Shown: positions 34,932 to 44,901, counted from the stretch's first letter. The stretch is 64,000 nt of DNA from JAHRVQ01 sp051278195 (GCA_051278195.1 JBNMQM010000021.1:4727-68726), one strand, 5' to 3'. A program made the numbers and translations. Notes: generated by a model from the letters alone, not told the origin.

Positions 34932-36742
34932 TGGATGTCACAACACTACCGTTTACTCTCGACGGTTTGCGTGATGCCTATCGCCGCGGCGCTTCTGTTG
35001 CCGACGTATTGGCTGAAGTGAAACGCCGCATGGCAATGGCGCAAGACAATCCTATTTGGATTCGTCCGTTGAGCGACGCAGAACTTGCACCTTATGTCGC
35101 GCGTCTGGCTGAATTGCCGGTGAACTCCTTGCCGCTTTATGGAGTCCCTTTTGCCATCAAGGACAATATAGATCTGGCGGGTGTTCCGACGACCGCAGCT
35201 TGCCCTGCCTTTGCCTACACGCCCGATAAGTCAGCATTTTTGGTGCAACGCTTGATTGATGCGGGGGCTATTCCAATTGGAAAAACCAATCTTGATCAAC
35301 TGGCAACCGGGCTCGTGGGCACCCGTTCCCCCCATGGTGCCGTGCAGAACTCGTTTGATCCAACACTCATCAGTGGTGGTTCTAGTTCAGGCAGTGCAGT
35401 GTCCGTGGCGCTGGGCCAGGTGAGTTTCTCACTAGGCACAGATACCGCAGGCTCAGGTCGAGTGCCCGCAGCCTTGAACAACCTGGTCGGCTATAAGCCC
35501 AGCTGTGGTTTGCTTAGTGCCTCTGGCGTGGTGCCCGCCTGTAAAACCATCGATTGTGTCACGGTGTTTGGCTTGAACTGTGCCGATACCGCGATCATCG
35601 CATCTGTTGTGGATCAATTTGATGCCGCAGATGCCTATGCCAGAACGGATCGAGAGCAAATCACCAGCGATGCCAAAGTGATCGGTATTCCCCGCAGTGA
35701 TCAGCTGAAATTTTTTGGCAACGAAGCATACGAGGCGCTGTTTTCGAGCGCGGTCAATCGCGTGACCGAACAATTCGAAACAAAAGAGATCGATATCTCG
35801 CCCTTAATGGACGCCGCCAAACTACTCTATGAAGGTGCCTGGGTGGCGGAACGTTATCACGCCGCTAAAGACCTAATCGAACAGCACCCGGAGTCGTTGC
35901 GAGAAGAATTTTTAGCGGTGGTGGGCCACGGCAATCAAGTGTCAGCAGTCGATTACTTCGATGGTGCCTACCGGCTCGCCGCCTATAAGCGTATTGCGGA
36001 ACAGATGTTTGAATCGATTGATGTGCTTTTACTGCCGACCGTTGGCACCCATTACTCTTTGGCAGAAGTAGCCGCCGAGCCGGTGCTGCGTAATTCAGAC
36101 AATGGTGCCTATACCAATTTTGTGAATCTTCTCGATATGTCAGCGCTCGCGGTACCGGCTGGATTTACGCCAGCGGGTTTACCTTTTGGTATTACATTTA
36201 TAGCCGAGGCATTGCACGACCGACAGCTGTTTAAACTGGGTCAAGCCTGGCTGGCCAAAGAAGCTCGCCTGATTGGAGCACTAGGAACTGAAATGAAAGG
36301 ACCATTTATGACAGAAACAATTTTAAAGGAACCACTCATAGCGCCTGATTTGGCGACGACCATCGCGGTTGCTGTGTGTGGTGCGCACTTGAGCGGTATG
36401 CCGCTGAATGGCCAGTTGCAAGAACGACAGGCGACCCTTCGTGAAGCTACTCACACAGCAGCCTGTTACCGCTTATTTGCATTGCCCGGCGGTCCACCAA
36501 AACGACCCGGTTTGATGCGCATGGAAGATGGAGTTGCCATTGAGGTCGAGGTGTACGACGTGCCATCAGCTCATGTCGGCAGTTTTCTCGCCGGTATACC
36601 TCAACCGTTAGGCTTGGGTCAGCTAGAGTTGGCATCGGGCGAGTGGGTAACGGGGTTTATCTGTGAGCCCTGCGGCATTGAGGGTGCCGCTGATGTTTCT
36701 TCTTTTGGCGGCTGGCGCGGTTACATTGCGTCACTGGGCTAG
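34931..36742 (+). CDS. atzF: allophanate hydrolase
   Basis: 603 residues. N-terminal amidase-signature domain with Lys77 (PFAIKDNIDLA) and the Ser-cis-Ser region GGSSSGSAVSVALGQV, DTAGSGRVPAALNNLVGYKP; C-terminal ~130-residue AtzF-type domain (FALPGGPPKRPGL, GLGQLELASGEWVTGFICEP). Splits allophanate to two CO2 and two ammonia, the last step of guanidine or urea-amidolyase breakdown. The ATG shares a base with the carboxylase TGA (TGATG). Last gene of the operon, ended by a strong terminator. Confidence 0.93.
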   Translation: MDVTTLPFTLDGLRDAYRRGASVADVLAEVKRRMAMAQDNPIWIRPLSDAELAPYVARLAELPVNSLPLYGVPFAIKDNIDLAGVPTTAACPAFAYTPDKSAFLVQRLIDAGAIPIGKTNLDQLATGLVGTRSPHGAVQNSFDPTLISGGSSSGSAVSVALGQVSFSLGTDTAGSGRVPAALNNLVGYKPSCGLLSASGVVPACKTIDCVTVFGLNCADTAIIASVVDQFDAADAYARTDREQITSDAKVIGIPRSDQLKFFGNEAYEALFSSAVNRVTEQFETKEIDISPLMDAAKLLYEGAWVAERYHAAKDLIEQHPESLREEFLAVVGHGNQVSAVDYFDGAYRLAAYKRIAEQMFESIDVLLLPTVGTHYSLAEVAAEPVLRNSDNGAYTNFVNLLDMSALAVPAGFTPAGLPFGITFIAEALHDRQLFKLGQAWLAKEARLIGALGTEMKGPFMTETILKEPLIAPDLATTIAVAVCGAHLSGMPLNGQLQERQATLREATHTAACYRLFALPGGPPKRPGLMRMEDGVAIEVEVYDVPSAHVGSFLAGIPQPLGLGQLELASGEWVTGFICEPCGIEGAADVSSFGGWRGYIASLG

Positions 36743-36759
36743 CGTCTAGCCAAAAAAAA

Positions 36760-36786
36760 AGCACACCGTTCGGTGTGCTTTTTTTT
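36760..36786 (+). terminator. rho-independent terminator after allophanate hydrolase
   Basis: AGCACACCG-TT-CGGTGTGCT with eight A on the left and seven or eight T on the right, so it can stop transcription from either side. 18 bp after the atzF stop. Confidence 0.93.
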
Positions 36787-36816
36787 GTCTGGACCTTTTG
36801 TATCGACCATAAAAAA

Positions 36817-36839
36817 AGGCACACCCAATGGATGTGCCT
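36817..36839 (-). terminator. terminator of the TonB-receptor gene
   Basis: AGGCACA...TGTGCCT (one mismatch extends the stem to CC/GG) preceded on the plus strand by AAAAAAA, which gives a U-tract for leftward transcripts. It lies 25 bp beyond the receptor stop. The stem resembles the neighbouring terminator (GCACAC core). Confidence 0.85.
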
Positions 36840-36863
36840 CACTAGTCTTGCGGTTAAAGCGCT

Positions 36864-39800
36864 TTACATGAGTCGGTAAGTCAAACCCAGGTACGCGTAT
36901 CGGCCTACGGGGCTAACCGGGTAGGCACGCTCTGTAGAGTATGGCTCTTCATCTGTCACGTTGTTGAGACCACCAAAGAAGGTGATTGAATCCCAGAGGT
37001 AGGTGGCACGAATATCATGGATATAAGTGTCGTCATCTGTGAAGCCATCTGCACCGAAGTTAGCAAAAGCAGTTTCGATCTCAACCCCATCTTCATAAGC
37101 CAGAGTCTGTTGGCTCAAGTATGAAGTGCTCCAGGTGACAGCACCGGGACCGTAAGAACCTGTGAATGAGAAGGTACCTGACTTTTCAGGTCGACGCATT
37201 TCACCAAGTTCGTCATCAACCGTGCCGCCTTCGTTGAATTCCAGTGTCTTCACATCTGTGTAGTTAAGCGCTGCAAGGAAGTTGAAGTCTGCAATGCCGA
37301 AGTCATAAGACAAGATATAGTCGATGCCTTTATATTCAGCAGAACCAAAGTTCAGCTGCACCTGACGAATGAAGTCGAGTCCGCCAGATTGGGCAGAAGT
37401 TGGACTATCGTTACGGCTGATCAGGCTACAGAAAGAGTTGGTCAATGATGCCGCGTCATAACATTGATCAACGATGTTCTGCGAAGAAACTGAAACGATC
37501 GCGTCTTCAATCTCAATGCTAATCAGATCAATGGACAGAGCCAGTCCTGGTAACATTGAAGGCGTAATGATGACACCAATGGACTCTGTTTCAGCAGTCT
37601 CAGGTGTTAGGCCGGGGTTGCCGCCAACAGCACCAGGGAAGCCCGCGGAAAGTGGATCCTCAAATGCGTAGTTACCGCTGCCGTCAAAGATGTTCGCAGC
37701 GGCGACACCGTTTGCTTGCAGGTCAGAAGTACAGTTTGCTTGACGTAGTGTTGGATTAGCGGCAGTACCGATGTTAATCGCATCACAGGGATCAGCAGGA
37801 CGGAAACGCGCACCCTGTTCTGGTGAGAATAACTCAAACAGGTTAGGTACGCGGGTTGCCTCACTAAACGTGTAACGGAACTGTACGTCTTGAATTGGCG
37901 CGTAAACGACACCCAGCTTGTAGGTATCATTTGAACCAAACTCAGAGTTATCTGACTGGCGAAATGCGCCTTCAACGGTCAGTTCTTCTGCGCCCAGAAC
38001 ACCGCTCAGAATCGGCGCTGAAACTTCGATGTAGAAGTCGGTGAAGCTGTAGTCAGAAGCACTGTCTAGCAATCGAGTAGAAGGTGTTGGGCCAAGGCTC
38101 TTCGCTTCACTGACACTACCCACTAGGTCACCCGCTGAGAAAGCCTGACCGTCAAACGTGACACCGCTAACAGGTAAAATACCTTTATCAAAGTTGCCAA
38201 ATGTCTGTTCGGTTTTTTCTTCACGGTACTCAAAACCAACCACATAAGAGACAGCGCCGCCGGGCAGAGAGAAGTAGCTGCCGGTATCGCCAGTAGCGAA
38301 TGCAGAAACCACGAACTGCTCAATGGTTTCTTCAATTTCTCGATCGGAGGTGACGAAGTCGATTGAAGCTTGAGACATAGCGCCGCGACCACCCCAGATA
38401 TTCATGGGCTGACACTGGCCATCACCAGGCGTGAAGGTAAAGAATGAAGACAGGTTGCCACCGCCAACATACTGCGGAATGTCAAATGGAGTGGATCGCG
38501 GATAGGCGGTTGAATCAAGGTCTGATCGACAGACAACTTCACCTGTAGTGGGATCCGTTACTGCATCAATCGCAGCAAAGAAACGGTCCATAACCACTTC
38601 CTCGCGGTCAATCATTTCGCGCTCAAAGCGTCCGTAGTTTACAGAAACTTCATAGTCATGATTTTTGAAGCTACCTTCGATACCACCGACAAAGCGGATA
38701 ATGTCCCGTTCGCTGGTCGTGGCATTTTTGCCCCAGTCATCTGAGTCCCGAGAAACGTGCAGTCCTCCATCAATGCCGCCGAACCCGAGGCCGCCGTTGT
38801 TGGCGAAGGCAGCAAGTGCAGCAGGTAGGTAAGGATTGTCCGGCGCGCCGAACAATAAATCAGTGAAGTTGTGCGCTCGCTCAAAAATCTCTGATTTAGA
38901 ATGTACGTACTTCGATTCCCAGAAAGCCGTCATATTGTCGGTGAGTTCGTAGTGACCGTTCACGTCGATAGAGAACTGCTCTTTCTCGGGGATGATATGC
39001 GTATCGTTGGGTCGGATGAAGCTGTCGCTCGCACCAAAGTGGTTAAAGCTACCCGCGACCAGACCATCCTGGTAAGGGTTTACAGAACCGTCAGCTCCGA
39101 TGGCCCAGCAACCGCCGGCAATACCAAAAGCTGAAGCACCGTCCAATGAACTGTTGTAACCAGTAAAGCTCTGTAGGCAGTCTGACGTGCCATTGCCGTC
39201 AAGATCTGGCTCTGAACCCAGCGGTACTTCAGTACCAAAGTCACCTAAAGCAACCACGCCATAGGGACTAGTAATGTTAAAGGTTCGGCCTGGCAAAATT
39301 GCCCGAGGTGGTGCAGAAGATGCGCGTGAGAACAACGCTTGCTCTGCTGCTGATAAGGTTGGCGCAGTGCCAAATTCAGTCGTGTAGTCCGCGACAAAAT
39401 CATCCTGGGATGGAATTCGAAGACCTGAATTGAAGCGCCCGGTCGTAGCAAAGTCATAAAATTGCGCCATGTTGGGTGTACCACCAGAGGTGATTTCGCC
39501 CGACTGGAATCGCAAAGCAGGATTCTGGTCATCGTCTGAAATGCCGTTATTCGCAAGGAAACTCCGGTCGCCCGTCAGTAAGCCATCGTCACGTTCATAC
39601 TGGAACGAGACTGTGATGTTGCCGCGGCCTTCGTCAAAGTTCAGACCACCCAGAGCGCTTAGTCTCTCAGTGCCATAGGAGTCTGCTGTGCCTGCCTGAG
39701 CAGTGATTTCGAAGCCTTCATAGTTATCTTTCAAAATGAAGTTCACAACGCCTGTTAATGCATCCGAACCGTACACTGCAGATGCGCCGCCCGATAGGAT

Positions 39801-40253
39801 CTCGACACGTTCGATAAGTCCTGATGGTATCGTGGAAACATCTACAGCAGAGGTGCCTTCGATACCAGCAACATGTCGCCGACCGTTAACGAGTGTCAAT
39901 GTTCGCTCAATGCCAAGACCCCGTAGGTTAAGTGCAGAGCCACCAATGTTATTGACTGCACTATCGTCCAGATTGTTCGCGCCTGTATCTAGCGAGTTGG
40001 CCGCTGTCACGCTCGACAGCAATGCAGGGTTGTCATTCAGTATTTCAGCGATATCGCCTTGACCGCCATAGGTCAGTTCTTCCGCCGAAAACGAAGTAAC
40101 AGGTTGCGCACTGTTGGAGTTGGATTTAATCCTCGACCCAGTGACGATGACCTCTTCTAAAGTAGGTTCTTCCTCTGCGATTGCGGGCAGCCCTGCGGTC
40201 AGGGTTGCGAGCAATGTAAGGTAAGAAAAGTGAGTTATAGTTTTGTTACGCAT
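36864..40253 (-). CDS. TonB-dependent outer-membrane receptor
   Basis: 1129 residues. Signal peptide (HFSYLTLLATLTAGLPAIAE), TonB box region LEEVIVTGSRIK, plug domain ~45-170 (ALNLRGLGIERTLTLVNGRR, IERVEILSGGASAVYGSDAL, GVVNFILKDNYEGFEI), then the 22-strand barrel ending in an aromatic-rich strand (RYAYLGLTYRLM). GGAGG eight bases before the ATG. Imports a bulky or scarce ligand energised by TonB. It lies between the guanidine-type operon and the HupE/MBL/ABC genes but points the other way, so its substrate may relate to these; a metal or peptide is equally possible. Confidence 0.92.
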   Translation of the reverse strand: MRNKTITHFSYLTLLATLTAGLPAIAEEEPTLEEVIVTGSRIKSNSNSAQPVTSFSAEELTYGGQGDIAEILNDNPALLSSVTAANSLDTGANNLDDSAVNNIGGSALNLRGLGIERTLTLVNGRRHVAGIEGTSAVDVSTIPSGLIERVEILSGGASAVYGSDALTGVVNFILKDNYEGFEITAQAGTADSYGTERLSALGGLNFDEGRGNITVSFQYERDDGLLTGDRSFLANNGISDDDQNPALRFQSGEITSGGTPNMAQFYDFATTGRFNSGLRIPSQDDFVADYTTEFGTAPTLSAAEQALFSRASSAPPRAILPGRTFNITSPYGVVALGDFGTEVPLGSEPDLDGNGTSDCLQSFTGYNSSLDGASAFGIAGGCWAIGADGSVNPYQDGLVAGSFNHFGASDSFIRPNDTHIIPEKEQFSIDVNGHYELTDNMTAFWESKYVHSKSEIFERAHNFTDLLFGAPDNPYLPAALAAFANNGGLGFGGIDGGLHVSRDSDDWGKNATTSERDIIRFVGGIEGSFKNHDYEVSVNYGRFEREMIDREEVVMDRFFAAIDAVTDPTTGEVVCRSDLDSTAYPRSTPFDIPQYVGGGNLSSFFTFTPGDGQCQPMNIWGGRGAMSQASIDFVTSDREIEETIEQFVVSAFATGDTGSYFSLPGGAVSYVVGFEYREEKTEQTFGNFDKGILPVSGVTFDGQAFSAGDLVGSVSEAKSLGPTPSTRLLDSASDYSFTDFYIEVSAPILSGVLGAEELTVEGAFRQSDNSEFGSNDTYKLGVVYAPIQDVQFRYTFSEATRVPNLFELFSPEQGARFRPADPCDAINIGTAANPTLRQANCTSDLQANGVAAANIFDGSGNYAFEDPLSAGFPGAVGGNPGLTPETAETESIGVIITPSMLPGLALSIDLISIEIEDAIVSVSSQNIVDQCYDAASLTNSFCSLISRNDSPTSAQSGGLDFIRQVQLNFGSAEYKGIDYILSYDFGIADFNFLAALNYTDVKTLEFNEGGTVDDELGEMRRPEKSGTFSFTGSYGPGAVTWSTSYLSQQTLAYEDGVEIETAFANFGADGFTDDDTYIHDIRATYLWDSITFFGGLNNVTDEEPYSTERAYPVSPVGRYAYLGLTYRLM

Positions 40254-40759
40254 AACGTTTGCCTCCCAACAGTTTATGTTGATGGCGTTATCGCAATTAC
40301 TATGCCAAAGCCTGTGGAATACTTCGTATTAATCGAAGGGTAATGTCTAGCAGGGCTGCAGAAAAGAGCACTGCTTTTGTGCGCCGCTTTAGGGAAACGT
40401 TAGTGCCAACATTGTGCGCTGCGATTCATCGGGGGGCGAAAAGAAAATCTGTTGCAATTCCAAAACGGTGCGCTTCACCAATTTGACGCACCAAATGGCT
40501 AAATATTTTTAGTCCGTTCACCACTCGGCCGCCAACTCAGGAATTCAAGTTAGATCCCGCCACATCTGTCCCGTTGTCCCAAGGGCGCCATAAGTTTGTG
40601 CGCGCCCGTCCTTACCGCACACCTTTGGGACGAAATTCGCTCAGCAATGCCAGAACCGCGGCCTCAACGCGCGGCACACTAATTGCTATATCACCTGTGA
40701 CACCAATTTCTAAAACCAGTTCACATAACCAGTTCCCATAACAATGCTAGTAGCCATGA
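40254..40759. other. 506-bp divergent regulatory region
   Basis: Between the TonB receptor and the HupE-like gene. No gene seen. It contains a 13-bp tandem duplication AACCAGTTCACAT / AACCAGTTCCCAT at 40714-40739, about 20 bp before the HupE start, and an A/T-rich stretch near the receptor. Promoters for both directions should lie here; I cannot place them with confidence. Confidence 0.5.
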
Positions 40760-41926
40760 GTGACCAGAATCTTTAAGCATCCATCCACATTGATCAAATC
40801 GCTGATGCTGGCGTGCTGCTTGCTGTCGGGCGTATCTGTGCAGGCTCATATGCTTAATATGACCAACATAGGTATCACGGTCGATGCGGAGCAGCAGGCT
40901 GTCATTACGCTACGGATCGACCTTGGCCAGTCATTGATGACGGCAGAAGCCTATTGGGGCGCGACCCAAGCGATAGGTGTAGAGCAACGCGAACTATTAC
41001 AACCCACGTTAGATCGGCTCGGCCGAGATCTAAGCTTTTTGCTCGATGGCAAAGTCCAGCGACCGCAGCTAACCGGGTTTGAAATATCGGCCACATCACT
41101 GGCTGCCATCCAAAATCCGCTTACGCCACAAATGGCAACACTCTACTACCAACTAGATGTCAGTGGCGGTACGCATCTGAATGTGCAGTTAGCGGATCAA
41201 TTGGAAATTCCCTGGCCGTGTCTGATGAAGATCGATATCGCCGGGCAAGCACTGCCACAGTCACGCTTATTAACCAATGTCGACAGGCTATCGCGTGACA
41301 CGCTGCTATCTTCAAGTGCAGGCAACCTTGAGACGGATAGCCTGGCCCAGCTGGCCTATGGCTGGTCCAGACTGGCCCCGGAATTCACCTGGGTCGCCGT
41401 GGGTTTTCAGCACATTGTGCCCAATGGCCTGGATCATATGTTGTTCATCCTGGGATTGTTCTTTCTCGCCGGGGGCTGGCGCCCGCTACTGCTGCAGGTA
41501 ACGGGTTTCACGTTAGCGCACTCGCTTACTCTGGGTATGTCGATGGTCGGCATCATCAGTTTACCGATGAGCATTGTTGAACCGCTGATTGCGCTCTCTA
41601 TTGTTTATGTCGCGATCGACAATCTTTTTGCGACAACGCTAGCCCGCTGGCGATTAATGATCGTTTGTCTGTTTGGATTGCTACATGGTCTTGGTTTTGC
41701 TTCGGTGTTAGCCAACATTGGGCTGCCTCAAGATCAATTTCTATTATCGCTGGGGCTTTTTAATCTAGGCGTGGAGCTCGGTCAGCTGGCTGTTATCGCT
41801 GGCGCCTTTCTTACGGTGGGCTGGTTCCGTCGCCAGACCTGGTACCAATCGAATATCGCACAGCCGGCAACTATTGCTATCGCAGGCACTGGCGCTTACT
41901 GGTTTCTAAAGAGGATTGTTTTTTAA
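40760..41926 (+). CDS. HupE/UreJ-2 family membrane protein
   Basis: 388 residues. Signal peptide (LMLACCLLSGVSVQA), a periplasmic beta-rich domain to ~190, then about six helices with the family motif FQHIVPNGLDHMLFILGLFF and FTLAHSLTLG, LFGLLHGLGFA, histidines typical of HupE/UreJ proteins linked to nickel uptake for hydrogenases and ureases. Start is GTG at 40760 since no in-frame ATG lies near and the signal peptide begins here. The stop overlaps the next gene (TAATG). Nickel transport is a family guess, not shown. Confidence 0.8.
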   Translation: MTRIFKHPSTLIKSLMLACCLLSGVSVQAHMLNMTNIGITVDAEQQAVITLRIDLGQSLMTAEAYWGATQAIGVEQRELLQPTLDRLGRDLSFLLDGKVQRPQLTGFEISATSLAAIQNPLTPQMATLYYQLDVSGGTHLNVQLADQLEIPWPCLMKIDIAGQALPQSRLLTNVDRLSRDTLLSSSAGNLETDSLAQLAYGWSRLAPEFTWVAVGFQHIVPNGLDHMLFILGLFFLAGGWRPLLLQVTGFTLAHSLTLGMSMVGIISLPMSIVEPLIALSIVYVAIDNLFATTLARWRLMIVCLFGLLHGLGFASVLANIGLPQDQFLLSLGLFNLGVELGQLAVIAGAFLTVGWFRRQTWYQSNIAQPATIAIAGTGAYWFLKRIVF

Positions 41927-42918
41927 TGAGCTCGACAGAACTAACACATCGAACTAATAAACCGGGTGCTATCCTCGGCATTGCAGTCTTCGCCGCCAGC
42001 CTATTTATGGTGGAGCACGCTATCTCGATGGTAACCACGCCGCTAAATTTTGCGACCGAGGACGCTGCCCCAGGCACCTTCCCAGATACTTGGATACATG
42101 GTTCGAAGTCTGCTATGGATAACGAGGACCCTGCAGTTCAGGTTCATGCCTATAACGACCACACGTATATCCTGCGAGAAAACAAGGCGATTAACTACGA
42201 AGGCGCCTTTATGTACCTGTTATTCGGCAACAAAAAGGCGTTGTTGATTGATCAGGGTTCAACCGCATCGGCAGCACTGTTTCCTTTACGTGACGTCGTT
42301 GATGGCATCATCAGTGAATGGGAGGCGAAGCACGGCCAGAAAACGACACTCATTGTTGCCAACAGTCATTTGCACGGCGATCACTATGCGGCGTGGAATC
42401 AATTCGTGGACCGTCCCGATACTTTGATGGTGGGTCTCACCCATGAAGAAGTCATGGACTACTGGGGATTCAGCAATTACCCCGAGCAACGTATTGAATA
42501 CGATCTGGGTGGTCGAACCTTCATCGTCACTGGGACGCCCGGTCACCAGAGTTCAGAACTCGCCATGTACGACACCTGGACCGATCTTCTTTACACCGGC
42601 GACATGTTCTATCGCGGTCGACTCTATCTTGAGGATTGGGATGCCTGGGCCGCCAGTATTAAGCGGGTACGTAAGTTAGCAGACGAGTACCCGGTGACCC
42701 ACCTGATCAACAATCACATTGAAATGACCAACACGGCCAAGGTGGACTATCCCATTGGTACCAACTGGCAGCCGGACGAACCGCCGATGCAGATGACGCT
42801 CAAAATGCTCGATATCGCGGTCGATGCCATTGATGACGTTAACGGTCCGGGTATCTACAAGTATGACGACTTCATGTTGTACAACGAAATTCCCTGGGCA
42901 TATACGACGGACCAATGA
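41926..42918 (+). CDS. metallo-beta-lactamase-fold hydrolase, membrane-anchored or exported
   Basis: 330 residues. An N-terminal hydrophobic helix (ILGIAVFAASLFMVEHA) targets it to the periplasm. The metal-binding motif is complete: SHLHGDH (His148, His150, Asp152, His153), GTPGHQSSEL, LYTGDMF and the late His in NNHIEM. A mononuclear or binuclear zinc hydrolase of unknown substrate. Overlaps the HupE gene (TAATG) and the next gene (ATGA), so it belongs to the same transcript and to the ABC-transporter genes behind it. Confidence 0.85.
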   Translation: MSSTELTHRTNKPGAILGIAVFAASLFMVEHAISMVTTPLNFATEDAAPGTFPDTWIHGSKSAMDNEDPAVQVHAYNDHTYILRENKAINYEGAFMYLLFGNKKALLIDQGSTASAALFPLRDVVDGIISEWEAKHGQKTTLIVANSHLHGDHYAAWNQFVDRPDTLMVGLTHEEVMDYWGFSNYPEQRIEYDLGGRTFIVTGTPGHQSSELAMYDTWTDLLYTGDMFYRGRLYLEDWDAWAASIKRVRKLADEYPVTHLINNHIEMTNTAKVDYPIGTNWQPDEPPMQMTLKMLDIAVDAIDDVNGPGIYKYDDFMLYNEIPWAYTTDQ

Positions 42919-43904
42919 GGCAGGATCAAATGGTGAAAATGACAATCATATTGCTGGCTCTGCTATTGAGTGAGACAACCATGGCAGCACTCGATTTTAC
43001 AGATAGTGGCCCGGCGCCTGGCAACATGCGGTTTGCATGGGTCCATGGCAGCTTGTCGGCTAAAGCCAATACCGATGTGAGAGTGCAGGTGCACCGTTAT
43101 AACGAGCACACCTACATGTTGCGCCAGAACCCCGCTGTACATTGGGAGGCCCCCTTTATGTATCTGCTGTTTGGCGAGAAGCAGGTGGTTTTGCTGGATA
43201 GCGGTGCGACCTCGGAGGAAGACTATTTTCCGCTACGACAGACTGTGGATGCACTTATTGAACGGTGGCAGCAGGCTAACGATATCAGTGATGTGCAGTT
43301 GATTGTGCTGCCGCTTGGCTCCGAACTATCGCAGACAGAAGGGCTGGGACAGTTTAAAGGTCGAGCGAATACCAGGGTTATGGCCGCAACCGCGGGCGGT
43401 CGAGAGGCACTGATGGCAGGCAAAGATAGCATCTCCTTTGATCTTGGTGGACGCGACCTAACGCTGCTTAAAACCCCGGGTCTTGATGAGTTTGCCATCA
43501 CGCTTTACGACCCTTGGACTGACCTTATGTTTACTGGCAATACCTTTTATGCAGGCCGTTTAGTGATTCGAAATTTCAACGCCTATAAGGACAGTCTAAA
43601 GCGCTTGGTAGCCTTTTCCGATGAGCAGCCGGTGAAATGGATCATGGGTGGCCGAATTGAGATGAGTGACTACCCAGGTGTCGACTATCGGTTGCGCAGT
43701 AATTTTCGCCCCCGTGAGCACTCGTTACAGATACCGGCCTCCTTGCTCCGCGAAGGCTACGACATTGTGCACCTCATCAATGGCACACAAGACATTCGTA
43801 TCCATGATGAGTTTATCGTCATGAATGGCGTTGGGCGCGGCGCGCGAGATCACGGTTGGCCAACCTATACCCCGGAAAGATTCCGTCGGGTCAGGTTGCG
43901 TTAG
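42915..43904 (+). CDS. metallo-beta-lactamase-fold paralog lacking all metal ligands
   Basis: 329 residues with a signal peptide (IILLALLLSETTMA). It aligns end to end with the preceding protein (QVHRYNEHTYMLRQNPAVHW, YDPWTDLMFTGNTFYAGRL), but every ligand is replaced: HLHGDH becomes a stretch without His (PLGSELSQ), TPGH becomes TPGL, TGD becomes TGN, and NNH becomes GGR. The fold should stand but not bind zinc. The frame is intact and well conserved elsewhere, so it is likely a pseudoenzyme with binding, chaperone or heterodimer role. ATGA overlap with its active paralog. Confidence 0.82.
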   Translation: MRQDQMVKMTIILLALLLSETTMAALDFTDSGPAPGNMRFAWVHGSLSAKANTDVRVQVHRYNEHTYMLRQNPAVHWEAPFMYLLFGEKQVVLLDSGATSEEDYFPLRQTVDALIERWQQANDISDVQLIVLPLGSELSQTEGLGQFKGRANTRVMAATAGGREALMAGKDSISFDLGGRDLTLLKTPGLDEFAITLYDPWTDLMFTGNTFYAGRLVIRNFNAYKDSLKRLVAFSDEQPVKWIMGGRIEMSDYPGVDYRLRSNFRPREHSLQIPASLLREGYDIVHLINGTQDIRIHDEFIVMNGVGRGARDHGWPTYTPERFRRVRLR

Positions 43905-43928
43905 ATACTAACAATGAAGGGAAACACT

Positions 43929-44897
43929 ATGTCGAAGAGAATCTTGATTACATTGCTCGCTGCGCTTGTTATGTGCAGTGCGCAGGCCGAACCACTGCGT
44001 ATTGGTTATAGCGATTGGCCTGGCTGGGTAGGTTGGGAAATCGCCGTCGAGAATGGTTGGTTTGAAGAAGCCGGTGTGGAAGTTGAATTTGAATGGTTCG
44101 ACTACGTCGCATCAATGGATGCATTTGCTGCCGGCCAGCTAGATGCGGTTGGCATGACTAATGGAGATACTCTCGTCACTGGATCTGCGGGCGCACAGGG
44201 CGTCATGGTGTTGCTCCACGATTATAGTAACGGCAACGATATGATCGTCGCCGCCCCCGGCATCAAGTCGGTCGCAGATCTTGAAGGTAAAAAAGTTGGT
44301 GTCGAAATTGGCTTTGTTAGCCATCTGTTGTTACTGAATGCGCTCGAAAAAGTGGGTTTGAGTGAAGCGGACGTCGAGCTTGTGAATGTGCCGACCAACG
44401 AGACGCCGCAGGTGCTTGCTTCCGGTGATGTTGATGCCATTGTCGCGTGGCAACCCAGTTCATCTCTGGCGCTTCAGTCGCTTCCCGGTTCGACAGCTGT
44501 TTACACATCCGCCGATGAGCCTGGGTTGATTTATGACCTGTTAGTTGTTTCACCCGTGAGTCTCGCTCAAAATCGATCAGAGTGGCGCACAGTGGTGGAT
44601 GTCTGGTACCGCATTGTTGATTACATTGAAGATCCAGCGACCCGTGCTAATGCGATAGCGATTATGGCCGCCAGAGTTGGTTTGTCCGCGGAAGAGTACG
44701 AACCCTTTCTTGCGGGTACTCGGATTCTCAGCCGCGAGGAAGCCAATGCTTACTTTGTCGACAAATCTGGCTTTGAATCGCTGTATGGTTCAACCCGAAT
44801 CGCCGATGCTTTTAATGTGAAGTATCAGGCGTATTCAGAACCGCAGGTTATCGAACAATATATTGATTCAGGTTTGACGATGCCTGCGGAAGACTAG
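43929..44897 (+). CDS. ABC transporter substrate-binding protein (NitT/TauT, NMT1-like)
   Basis: 322 residues. Signal peptide (RILITLLAALVMCSAQA), then LRIGYSDWPGWVGWEIAVEN and ENGWFEEAGVEVEFEWF, DLEGKKVGVEIGFVSHLLLL, DVDAIVAWQPSSSLALQ, a type II periplasmic-binding fold as in taurine, nitrate and aliphatic-amine binders. ATG at 43929 has GGGAAA at the right distance; one 15 bp earlier is less likely. The linked urea/guanidine carboxylase makes a guanidinium-type solute a reasonable ligand; inferred. Confidence 0.87.
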   Translation: MSKRILITLLAALVMCSAQAEPLRIGYSDWPGWVGWEIAVENGWFEEAGVEVEFEWFDYVASMDAFAAGQLDAVGMTNGDTLVTGSAGAQGVMVLLHDYSNGNDMIVAAPGIKSVADLEGKKVGVEIGFVSHLLLLNALEKVGLSEADVELVNVPTNETPQVLASGDVDAIVAWQPSSSLALQSLPGSTAVYTSADEPGLIYDLLVVSPVSLAQNRSEWRTVVDVWYRIVDYIEDPATRANAIAIMAARVGLSAEEYEPFLAGTRILSREEANAYFVDKSGFESLYGSTRIADAFNVKYQAYSEPQVIEQYIDSGLTMPAED

Positions 44898-44901
44898 GTC
44901 G

